From the NCBI GenBank assembly GCA_031285485.1, contig JAITWC010000045.1:1-8046 (forward strand): DNA of 8,046 nt, in the 5' to 3' direction. How positions within the stretch are numbered: the stretch's first letter is position 1; each line of letters starts with the position of its first letter. Below, in pieces: positions 1 through 8,046 of this stretch. The notes under the pieces were generated by a model. It had not been told where the DNA came from and did no database searches. It saw nothing but the letters and a program-made list of their open reading frames with translations. Position numbers and translations under genes: made by a program. This stretch comes from Alistipes sp. Its GTDB lineage: Bacteria > Bacteroidota > Bacteroidia > Bacteroidales > Rikenellaceae.

Positions 1-19
1 TTCTTCTCGATAAAGATAA

Positions 20-97
20 TTATATTTCAGCTACAATGAGGCATCGCCCAGGATTTAAGTAGCGGAACTCCTGCCCAACCGCTCTATATTCTTCCAT
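20..97 (-). other. AT-rich, fold-prone element / possible tiny ORF upstream of the kinase
   Basis: This stretch lies outside any recognisable gene and is more AT-rich than the rest of the window. Several short complementary pairs sit close together: 30-34 (GCTAC) with 59-63 (GTAGC), 49-53 (CAGGA) with 69-73 (TCCTG), 61-65 (AGCGG) with 79-83 (CCGCT), and 40-42 with 46-48. The first two pairs interleave, so an H-type pseudoknot is possible on either strand. On the minus strand the same bases encode a 25-residue open frame (ATG at 97-95, TAA at 22-20; it includes GQEFRYLNPGRCLIVAEI). Its ATG directly follows the in-frame TAA of another minus-strand open frame (26 codons from the nearest ATG, 98-178). 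I do not recognise an RNA family or protein family. It could be a small RNA, a leader, a tiny gene or the end of a degraded gene. Strand is uncertain. Confidence 0.25.
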
Positions 98-210
98 TTA
101 GGGGTTTTTCGACCCGGTGAAGAATGGAGAACAACACCGCAAATCGCACCTGTACTCCAAATACTTAGCTTTATTCATCCCCATTCTGCCGTTTTCTCGC
201 GGGGTTTCGC

Positions 211-218
211 TACCTTTG
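211..218 (+). promoter_or_regulatory. Bacteroidetes-type -7 promoter box for the kinase gene
   Basis: The sequence TACCTTTG matches the Bacteroidetes primary-sigma -7 consensus TAnnTTTG exactly. It ends 24 bases before the ATG at 243, which predicts a short leader of roughly 15-20 bases. No clean -33 TTTG is present at the usual distance; weak T-rich candidates are at 184-188 and 192-195. If this box is used, the in-frame ATG at 117 lies upstream of the transcript, which supports 243 as the start. A second imperfect box (TAGCTTTA) occurs at 166-173. Confidence 0.5.
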
Positions 219-228
219 CACTGCAAAG
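214..228. repeat. 7-bp perfect inverted repeat overlapping the -7 box
   Basis: CTTTGCA-C-TGCAAAG is a perfect 7-bp inverted repeat with a single central base. It covers the right half of the -7 box and extends across the expected transcription start. It could be an operator for a dimeric regulator or simply an extension of promoter preference (TTTGCA is a natural continuation of the -7 box). The symmetry is seen directly; any regulatory role is inference. Confidence 0.35.
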
Positions 229-242
229 ATGACGAACTGACG

Positions 243-1916
243 ATGAATGGCAAAAAGATAAGGATAATCTGCGAAAATACCGGAACGTCGCTGCTCGTCG
301 AGCAGGGCACGCCGCTGTCGGAGGTGGCGGACAGGATCGCGCCGGGCACGGCCGGGCCGTGGCTCGCCGCCTATGTCAACAACAAGATCAAGGAGTTGCC
401 CCACACGCTGTTCGAACCGGCGTCGGTGCGCCTGATCGACATCACCCATTTCGAGGGGCAGCGGGTCTACGAGCGCACGTTGTTCTTCGTGCTCAACAAG
501 GCGGTGCACGACCTGTGGCCGGGACGGAAATTCCATGTCAAGCACTCGGTGTCGCGCGGGTTCTACTCCGAGATCTCGGAGAGCGAGAGCGTCACCCCCG
601 GGATGATCGAACAGATCAAGGCGAGGGTGGGGGAGATTATCGCCGCCGACATGCCCATCGAGCGCGACAAGGTGCTGTACGACGAGGCGCGGGCGAGCTA
701 CGAGCGGCTGGGCTACGACGACAAGATAGCGCTGCTCGAAACGCGCCCCCGGCTCTACGTGTCGCTCTACACGCTCGACGACACGGTGGGTTACTTCTAC
801 GGCGCGCTCGCCCCGTCGACCGGCTACGTTGGGCTCTACGATCTGCGGCCCTACTACAAGGGAATGCACATCGCCGTGCCCAAACGCACCGACCCGCAGA
901 CGCTCAACAGCATGGTGCCGCAGCAGAAGATGTTCGACGTCTTCGCCGAGTACAACGCCTGGGTGTCTATCATGGGCGTGGCCAACATCGGCCAGCTCAA
1001 CACCCGCATCCAGGGCGGCGAGACGAGCGACCTGATCAAGGTGGCCGAGAGTTTCCACGAGAAAAAGCTGGCGAGCATAGCCGACACGGTCCACGAGGCC
1101 AACCGCGCGAAAGGCACCCGCATCGTGCTGATGTCGGGCCCCTCGTCGAGCGGCAAGACCACCACGGCGAAACGTCTCGGCATACAGCTGCGCGTGCTGG
1201 GCCTGACCCCGGTGCTGATCTCTCTCGACGACTACTTCGTGGAACGCGAAAAGACGCCGCGCGACCCCGCGACCGGCGACTACGACTACGAGTCGTTCGA
1301 CGCCATCGACCACGCCACGTTCAACGACCACCTGCGGCGGCTCATCGCGGGCGAGAGCGTCGAGGTGCCGCGCTACGACTTCATCACCGGGCGGAGGCAG
1401 TGGCACGAAAACCCGCTGAGGTTGGACGAACGGTCGATCCTGATAGTCGAGGGGATCCACGCGCTCAACCCCGCGCTGACCGCGTCGCTGCCGGACGTCA
1501 CGTTCAGCATCTACCTGTCGGCCTTCACGTCGATCGCGATGGACAATCTGTCGCGCATTCCCACCACCGACAACCGCCTTGTCCGCCGCATGGTGCGCGA
1601 CAGCGTGACGCGCGGCGCGGATGCCTCCGCGACGCTAAAGCGCTGGCAGAGCGTGCGCCGCGGCGAGGAGCGATGGATATTCCCGTTCCAGGAGCGGGCC
1701 GACGTGATGTTCAACTCGTCGCTGTTCTACGAGCTACCGGTGCTCAAAAATTCTGTCGTTCCGCTGCTGCGGAGCGTGCGCAACAACATACCCGAATACG
1801 GCGAGGCCCGGCGGCTGCTCAAGCTGCTCGACTTCTTCGTCGCCATTCCGCCCGACGAGATCCCGCCGACCTCGATACTCCGCGAGTTCATCGGCGGGAG
1901 TAGTTTCAGGTACTGA
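243..1916 (+). CDS. Nucleoside (uridine-like) kinase with N-terminal TGS/ThrRS-like module
   Basis: A 557-residue cytoplasmic protein with two parts. Residues about 5-65 look like a TGS domain. Residues about 70-200 resemble the second N-terminal domain of threonyl-tRNA synthetase (HSVSRGFYSEI at 101-111). Residues about 290-520 form a phosphoribulokinase/uridine kinase P-loop domain. In that domain I see Walker A GPSSSGKT at 299-306, SLDDYF at 327-332 (the DDFY-like substrate loop of uridine kinases), PRYDF at 376-380 and the Walker B-like strand ending in VEGIHAL near E403. By family knowledge the kinase half phosphorylates a nucleoside such as uridine or cytidine using NTP, feeding pyrimidine salvage; the true substrate is not shown by the sequence. 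The architecture and length match a fusion common in Bacteroidetes. The frame is open from ATG 117, but the protein similarity begins at 243 and a promoter box sits at 211-218, so 243 is preferred. It is followed by a repeat-filled gap and looks monocistronic. I leave the symbol empty because it is not an orthodox udk. Confidence 0.88.
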   Translation: MNGKKIRIICENTGTSLLVEQGTPLSEVADRIAPGTAGPWLAAYVNNKIKELPHTLFEPASVRLIDITHFEGQRVYERTLFFVLNKAVHDLWPGRKFHVKHSVSRGFYSEISESESVTPGMIEQIKARVGEIIAADMPIERDKVLYDEARASYERLGYDDKIALLETRPRLYVSLYTLDDTVGYFYGALAPSTGYVGLYDLRPYYKGMHIAVPKRTDPQTLNSMVPQQKMFDVFAEYNAWVSIMGVANIGQLNTRIQGGETSDLIKVAESFHEKKLASIADTVHEANRAKGTRIVLMSGPSSSGKTTTAKRLGIQLRVLGLTPVLISLDDYFVEREKTPRDPATGDYDYESFDAIDHATFNDHLRRLIAGESVEVPRYDFITGRRQWHENPLRLDERSILIVEGIHALNPALTASLPDVTFSIYLSAFTSIAMDNLSRIPTTDNRLVRRMVRDSVTRGADASATLKRWQSVRRGEERWIFPFQERADVMFNSSLFYELPVLKNSVVPLLRSVRNNIPEYGEARRLLKLLDFFVAIPPDEIPPTSILREFIGGSSFRY

Positions 1917-1960
1917 GGCCGCCGATCGCCGCGCGTTCATCGACAGGGCAGGGAGAGAGG

Positions 1961-2139
1961 TACTTTCCAAGAAGTTAGAAACCCGCCTGAAGCCCTTCGC
2001 GATACTTTCTAACAAATTAGAAACATGTTTGAAGACCTTCGAGGTGCTTTCTAAGAAGTTAGAAACACGTTTGAAGCCCTTCGAGGTACTTTCTAACAAG
2101 TTAGAAACCCGCTTGAAGCCCTTCGGGGTGCTTTCTAAC
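1961..2139. repeat. 42-bp tandem repeat array (four full units plus a partial fifth)
   Basis: Units start at 1961, 2003, 2045 and 2087, each exactly 42 bp; an 11-base remnant starts at 2129. The units differ at about 11 of 42 positions. Each unit has an 18-bp palindromic core (1964-1981, 2006-2023, 2048-2065, 2090-2107). It is perfect in unit 4 (TTTCTAAC-AA-GTTAGAAA) and has a mismatch at the pair flanking its centre in units 2 and 3; unit 1 has a second mismatch. A second small palindrome, GAAG-CC-CTTC, follows in most units. The array fills the gap between the kinase stop and gcvP. On the minus strand it is open in one frame and gives a 14-residue peptide repeat (ESTSKGFKRVSNFL-like). It lacks the alternation of constant repeats and unique spacers that a CRISPR would show. 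Function is unknown; candidates are an array of regulator sites, an RNA hairpin array, or an antisense repeat peptide. The rest of the 1917-2196 gap holds only the hairpin at 2151-2175. Confidence 0.95.
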
Positions 2140-2150
2140 TGTCGAGAAGA

Positions 2151-2175
2151 GAACAAAAAGCCCCGGAAACGGGCC
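2151..2175 (-). terminator. Hairpin with T-tract on the minus strand, just upstream of gcvP
   Basis: Bases 2162-2165 (CCCG) pair with 2170-2173 (CGGG) around a GAAA loop on the + strand, with G2160-C2174 as a possible outer pair around a bulged C. Five A residues at 2155-2159 flank it, so read on the minus strand the hairpin is followed by TTTTTG, the shape of an intrinsic terminator. It would stop antisense transcription coming back out of gcvP. On the + strand no U-tract follows, so it is a poor terminator for the kinase transcript, although it could shape the gcvP leader. The stem is short, so this is tentative. Confidence 0.35.
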
Positions 2176-2196
2176 AAAACATAGTTTAGATACGAT

Positions 2197-5046
<2,850 letters not shown>

Positions 5047-5086
5047 CGAAACAACAATTAAATAGTTAACCGAATAATTAAAAATA

Positions 5087-5674
5087 ATGATGAAAATTGG
5101 AGAAAACACCTTTGTAGCGCTCGACTATAAACTCGAAGTCGACGGGCAGATAGCCGACGCCTCGCAGCCGGGACAGCCCCTGAAATTCGCCTACGGAATG
5201 GGCATGCTGTTACCCAAGTTCGAGGAGGCGATCGCGGGCCTCGCTCCGGGTGACGATTTCGCCTTCACGCTCACGGCCGGTGACGGCTATGGCGAGGTGG
5301 TCAGGGAAGCCGTCGTGGAGCTGCCCAAAAGCGTGTTCGAAGTGGACGGCGCCGTCGAGACAGGTCTGCTCGAAGTGGGCAACATGATCCCCATGACCGA
5401 CCAGCAGGGCAACCGTCTGATGGGCCGCGTGGTGGCCGCAACCGAAGTCGTCACGATGGACTTCAACCACCCGATGGCGGGCAAAACGCTCAACTTCAGC
5501 GGCAGGATCGTCGAGGTTCGCGAGGTCATCCCCGAAGACCTGCAAGGTTTCGCGGGCGGCGGCGGATGCTCCTGCGGCTGCGAAGAGGGCGGCGACTGCT
5601 CCTGCGGCACAGACTGTCCGAGCGATGGCGGCGCAAACGGTGCCGCAAATGGAGGTTGCGGCTGCGGTTGCTAA
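5087..5674 (+). CDS. slyD: SlyD-type FKBP peptidyl-prolyl cis-trans isomerase with cysteine-rich tail
   Basis: A 195-residue cytoplasmic protein (194 if the adjacent ATG at 5090 is used). The FKBP fold is split around residues 1-75 and 125-150, with the chaperone-like insert-in-flap domain about 75-125. The signature DFNHPMAGKTL (125-135) is diagnostic of SlyD-like FKBPs. The family isomerises Xaa-Pro bonds, has chaperone activity and binds nickel and other metals through its C-terminus, supporting hydrogenase or urease maturation in other bacteria. Here the tail from about 157 is glycine-rich and holds nine cysteines (161, 163, 165, 171, 173, 177, 191, 193, 195) and no histidine, unlike the His-rich tail of the E. 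coli protein. It follows gcvP after a 40-base AT-rich gap with no clear promoter or terminator, so it may be read through from gcvP or have its own promoter there. Identity of the family is secure; metal and clients are unknown. Confidence 0.92.
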   Translation: MMKIGENTFVALDYKLEVDGQIADASQPGQPLKFAYGMGMLLPKFEEAIAGLAPGDDFAFTLTAGDGYGEVVREAVVELPKSVFEVDGAVETGLLEVGNMIPMTDQQGNRLMGRVVAATEVVTMDFNHPMAGKTLNFSGRIVEVREVIPEDLQGFAGGGGCSCGCEEGGDCSCGTDCPSDGGANGAANGGCGCGC

Positions 5675-5680
5675 AACCCG

Positions 5681-5703
5681 CTGCGGCGCGACAGCCGCCG
5701 CAG
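5681..5703 (+). terminator. GC-rich hairpin between slyD and yitT (weak terminator or attenuator)
   Basis: CTGCGGCG at 5681-5688 pairs perfectly over 8 bp with CGCCGCAG at 5696-5703, leaving a 7-base loop. It begins 6 bases after the slyD stop and ends 9 bases before the yitT ATG. Only three T residues follow (GTTT), so it is a poor intrinsic terminator. It may reduce read-through, protect the slyD 3' end, or affect yitT translation. The stem is seen directly; the role is inferred. Confidence 0.4.
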
Positions 5704-5712
5704 GTTTAACGG

Positions 5713-6687
5713 ATGATCGAGATGAATCCCGCGCAACTGTATCTGAGGGTCAGAGGCGACCTCCACTCGTGGAAGTGGTGGTCGTCGTGGCTCGTCATCG
5801 TCCTCGGGTGCACGGTCATGTCGCTGGGATTCATCCTGTTCATGTACCCCTACAAGATCACTCCGGGCGGGATCTGGGGCATGAGCACCATCCTGCACGA
5901 GGTTTTCCCCGCCGTTCGCCAGGGGTGGTTCGGCTACATGATGGACGTACCGCTGCTCATCGCGGGTTTCGCTGTTTTCGGCCCCGTGTTCGGCACCAAA
6001 ACAGTGTTCGCGTCGCTAATCACCCCCGTGCTGATGCTGGTGTTGCCCTGCGCGCTGTTTCCCGACATCGGGACGCAGACCGCCGAGACGCTGCTGTGGG
6101 GCCGGCTCGACCTGTCGGGCGACCTGATACTCGCGTCGGTCTTCGGCGGGATCTTCATCGGCGTCGGAGTGGGGCTGGTGGTGCGGGCGCAGGCCACGAC
6201 GGGCGGCACGGACATCATCGCCATGCTGTTGCAGCGGTACGCCCGCGTCAGGTTCTCGAACGGGCTGCTCATCGCCGACGGTTTCGTGGTGGTGTGTTCG
6301 CTGGTGGTGCTGGTGGGGTTGTCGGGCGAGAGTCCGGCGCTGCCTTTGTACTCGCTGCTCACGATTTGGATATCCGCGCAGATCATCGACCTCGTTGTCG
6401 AGGGGCGGTCGTACGACAAGATGCTGCTCATCATCACCGAGCGGCATGACGAGGTGCGTGCGTTCATTCTCGACGACCTGGAGCGCGGCGGAACCGTGAT
6501 CCGTTCCAGGGGCATGTACACGGGCCGGGAAAGGGACATGATATTTCTCGTGGTGAGCCGCCGCGAGATAGTGCCGGTCAAGGAGCGTCTGCGCGACATC
6601 GACCCCGGAATGTTCGTCGTGGTGATCGACGCCAACGAAACCCTGGGAGAGGGCTTCCGGCCCTTCTCCGAAATGAAAAATTCTTAA
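5713..6687 (+). CDS. YitT-family integral membrane protein with C-terminal DUF2179 domain
   Basis: A 324-residue predicted inner-membrane protein. Hydrophobic segments lie at roughly 26-46, 72-92, 97-114, 137-157, 182-202 and 212-232. The family signature TTGGTDIIA lies at 162-170, just after the fourth segment. The last about 95 residues form a soluble DUF2179-like domain (KMLLIITERHDEVRAFI, then RGGTVIRSRGMYTG and FVVVIDANETLGEGF), probably cytoplasmic. The domain layout, YitT followed by DUF2179, is standard for the family; the transported substrate or biochemical role of the family is not established. There is no cleavable signal peptide; the aromatic, basic stretch before segment 1 (HSWKWWSSW) suits a membrane interface. 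An alternative start is the in-frame ATG at 5722. It sits 38 bases after slyD and its stop is 4 bases before miaB, suggesting co-transcription and possibly translational coupling with miaB. Confidence 0.88.
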   Translation: MIEMNPAQLYLRVRGDLHSWKWWSSWLVIVLGCTVMSLGFILFMYPYKITPGGIWGMSTILHEVFPAVRQGWFGYMMDVPLLIAGFAVFGPVFGTKTVFASLITPVLMLVLPCALFPDIGTQTAETLLWGRLDLSGDLILASVFGGIFIGVGVGLVVRAQATTGGTDIIAMLLQRYARVRFSNGLLIADGFVVVCSLVVLVGLSGESPALPLYSLLTIWISAQIIDLVVEGRSYDKMLLIITERHDEVRAFILDDLERGGTVIRSRGMYTGRERDMIFLVVSRREIVPVKERLRDIDPGMFVVVIDANETLGEGFRPFSEMKNS

Positions 6688-6691
6688 TCCG

Positions 6692-8046
6692 ATGGATTTC
6701 AAAACCGTTAGTCCGGCCGTTGGGGTCGGGCGGAGGATATATATCGAGACCTACGGCTGTCAGATGAACGTGGTGGACAGCGAGACCGTGATGGCCATCA
6801 TGACGGCCGAGGGGTTCGGGCGTGCCGCCGACGCCCGGAGCGCCGACGTGGTGCTGCTCAACACCTGCTCGATCCGCGAGGGGGCCGAGCAGCGCGTATG
6901 GCACCGTCTCGACGAACTCGCGGCACAGAAACGCCGCCGTCCGGGCATGGTGCTGGGGCTGATCGGCTGCATGGCCGAGAGGCTGGCCGAACGAATCGTG
7001 GCCGAGCGCCCCGCGGTCGACGTGGTGGCCGGGCCCGACGCCTACCGCTCGCTGCCGGCGCTGGTGGGCGAGGCCGTGGCGGGGGGGCGCGGCGTCGACG
7101 TCGAACTGTCGAGAGAGGAGACCTACGCCGAAATCTCGCCCGTGAGGTTGGACAGCGCGGGGGTGGGTGCGTTCGTGGCCATCATGAGGGGCTGCGACAA
7201 CTTCTGCTCCTACTGCGTGGTGCCCTACACCCGCGGGCGCGAACGGAGCCGCGACCCCGAGACCATAGTGCGCGAGGCGCGCGGGCTGTTCGACGCCGGT
7301 CGGCGCGAGGTGACGCTGCTCGGACAGAACGTCAACTCCTACTCCTTCCGCGGGGTCGATTTCCCCGAGCTATTGGGTCGCGTCGCCGCGGTTAGCCCGC
7401 TGCTGCGGGTGCGTTTCGCCACCTCGCACCCCAAGGACATATCCGACCGTCTGCTCGACACCATGTCCGCCACGCCCAACATCTGCCGCGCGGTCCACCT
7501 TCCCGCCCAGTCGGGGAGCAGCCGCGTGCTCGGCCGTATGAACCGCCGCTACACCCGCGAGTGGTACCTCGAACGCGTGGCTGCCATCCGCCGCGCGATG
7601 CCCGACGCGGCTATCTCGACCGACCTGATCGCCGGTTTCTGCGGCGAGACGCCCGAAGACCACGCCGAGACGCTCTCGCTGATGCGCGAGGCGGGCTACG
7701 ACTTCGCCTTCATGTTCAAATACTCCGAGAGGGAGGGCACGCTGGCCGCGCGCGAGATGGCCGACGACGTGCCCGACGGGGTGAAGACCGCCCGCCTGAA
7801 TGAAATAATCGCGTTGCAGAACGAACTGTCGCTCGACAGCAACCGCCGCGACGTGGGGCGCGAGTTCGAGATCCTGGTCGAGGGCACTTCAAAACGGTCG
7901 GCCGACAGGGTTTTCGGCCGCACGTCGCAAAACAAGGTCGTCGTCATCGACCGCGCGCGCAGGGGTGGGGCGGGGGAGGGCGCCGACGGGGGCGGCGGCG
8001 GCGTACACCGTCCCGGCGACTACGTTCGCGTCCGCGTCACGTCGTG
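6692..8046 (+). CDS. miaB: tRNA-2-methylthio-N6-dimethylallyladenosine synthase, 3' end cut by the window
   Basis: The frame is open from ATG 6692 to the window end (451 codons plus 2 bases). MiaB is a radical-SAM enzyme with two 4Fe-4S clusters that adds a methylthio group to i6A37 of tRNAs reading UNN codons. The N-terminal UPF0004 domain supplies the auxiliary-cluster cysteines C23 (YGCQMN), C59 (NTCSIRE) and C93 (GCMAER). The radical-SAM motif CDNFCSYC gives C168, C172 and C175. Further motifs are YTRGRERSR, LLGQNVNSYSF, ATSHPKD, HLPAQSGSSRVL and GFCGET, then a TRAM domain (EFEILVEGTSKRS, FGRTSQNKVVV). GRERSR and the YGCQMN start favour MiaB over RimO or MtaB. The TRAM domain carries an unusual glycine-rich insert (about residues 424-438) before RPGDYVRVRV. 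Judging from other MiaB proteins only about 10-20 residues are missing. The start lies 4 bases after the yitT stop. Confidence 0.95.
   Translation, partial: MDFKTVSPAVGVGRRIYIETYGCQMNVVDSETVMAIMTAEGFGRAADARSADVVLLNTCSIREGAEQRVWHRLDELAAQKRRRPGMVLGLIGCMAERLAERIVAERPAVDVVAGPDAYRSLPALVGEAVAGGRGVDVELSREETYAEISPVRLDSAGVGAFVAIMRGCDNFCSYCVVPYTRGRERSRDPETIVREARGLFDAGRREVTLLGQNVNSYSFRGVDFPELLGRVAAVSPLLRVRFATSHPKDISDRLLDTMSATPNICRAVHLPAQSGSSRVLGRMNRRYTREWYLERVAAIRRAMPDAAISTDLIAGFCGETPEDHAETLSLMREAGYDFAFMFKYSEREGTLAAREMADDVPDGVKTARLNEIIALQNELSLDSNRRDVGREFEILVEGTSKRSADRVFGRTSQNKVVVIDRARRGGAGEGADGGGGGVHRPGDYVRVRVTS
7962..7980 (+). other. G-quadruplex-forming motif inside the miaB 3' region
   Basis: Four G-runs (4, 4, 5 and 3 G) are separated by single bases T, C and A. 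This is the tightest class of intramolecular G-quadruplex motif, on the coding (mRNA-like) strand. More G-rich triplets follow to about 8002 (GGG GGC GGC GGC GGC). It encodes the glycine-rich insert of the MiaB TRAM domain. The motif is directly visible; folding and any effect on transcription or translation are inference. Confidence 0.6.

Noticed and set aside
117..242. Upstream extension of the kinase to the in-frame ATG at 117
   Set aside because: The extra 42 residues do not resemble the TGS start and lie across and upstream of a good -7 promoter box at 211-218.
210..1460. Long minus-strand open frame antisense to the kinase gene (416 codons)
   Set aside because: Its sequence is dominated by Arg, Val, His, Gly and Ala with no recognisable domain; it is the expected by-product of a GC-rich, C/G-ending gene on the other strand.
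1961..2139. CRISPR array
   Set aside because: The units are contiguous 42-bp near-copies with scattered changes; there are no constant repeats alternating with unique spacers and no cas genes.
2182..2189. gcvP -7 promoter box TAGTTTAG
   Set aside because: One mismatch to TAnnTTTG, no -33 element, and only 7 bases from the ATG, so it would require a leaderless transcript.
1917..2196. Glycine riboswitch upstream of gcvP
   Set aside because: The gap is taken up by the 42-bp repeats and a short hairpin; no tandem glycine-aptamer-like cores are visible.
5625..6449. Plus-strand open frame overlapping the slyD end and yitT (274 codons)
   Set aside because: Arg/His/Gly-rich translation with no domain, out of frame with both recognisable proteins; shadow frame.

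Overview
The window reads as a piece of chromosome from a GC-rich member of the Bacteroidales, most like Alistipes or another Rikenellaceae. This is inferred from the genes: the MiaB sequence has the Bacteroidales wording (YGCQMNVVDSE, GFCGET, FMFKYSERE, RTSQNKVVV), the first gene is the TGS-plus-kinase fusion typical of Bacteroidetes, and a Bacteroidetes-type -7 promoter box (TAnnTTTG) lies upstream of it. No taxonomic search was possible.

Layout: all five recognisable protein genes are on the + strand. Bases 1-242 hold no protein gene I can support. They contain an AT-rich, fold-prone element at 20-97 and a promoter at about 211-218. Next come a nucleoside (uridine-like) kinase carrying an N-terminal ThrRS-like module (243-1916), a 280-base gap filled by four and a bit copies of a 42-bp tandem repeat (1961-2139), and full-length gcvP, the glycine decarboxylase P-protein (2197-5046). 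After these lie a SlyD-type FKBP prolyl isomerase with an all-cysteine metal-binding tail (5087-5674), a YitT-family membrane protein (5713-6687), and miaB, the tRNA 2-methylthio-i6A synthase, which runs off the right edge a few residues short of its expected end (6692-8046).

How the genes relate: these are mostly housekeeping functions (nucleotide salvage, one-carbon/glycine metabolism, protein and metal handling, tRNA modification), not one dedicated pathway. The slyD, yitT and miaB genes are close enough (38-base and 4-base gaps) to be co-transcribed, with a possible hairpin between slyD and yitT. gcvP has no gcvT, gcvH or lpd partner in view.

The most unusual content is non-genic: the 42-bp repeat array between the kinase and gcvP. 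Each unit carries an 18-bp palindrome, the period equals four DNA turns, and the array also stays open as a 14-residue peptide repeat on the opposite strand. Secondary points are the structured element at 20-97, a palindrome overlapping the kinase promoter, and a G-quadruplex-like G-rich insert near the end of miaB. I do not see a defence system, CRISPR array, insertion sequence, tRNA or rRNA here.
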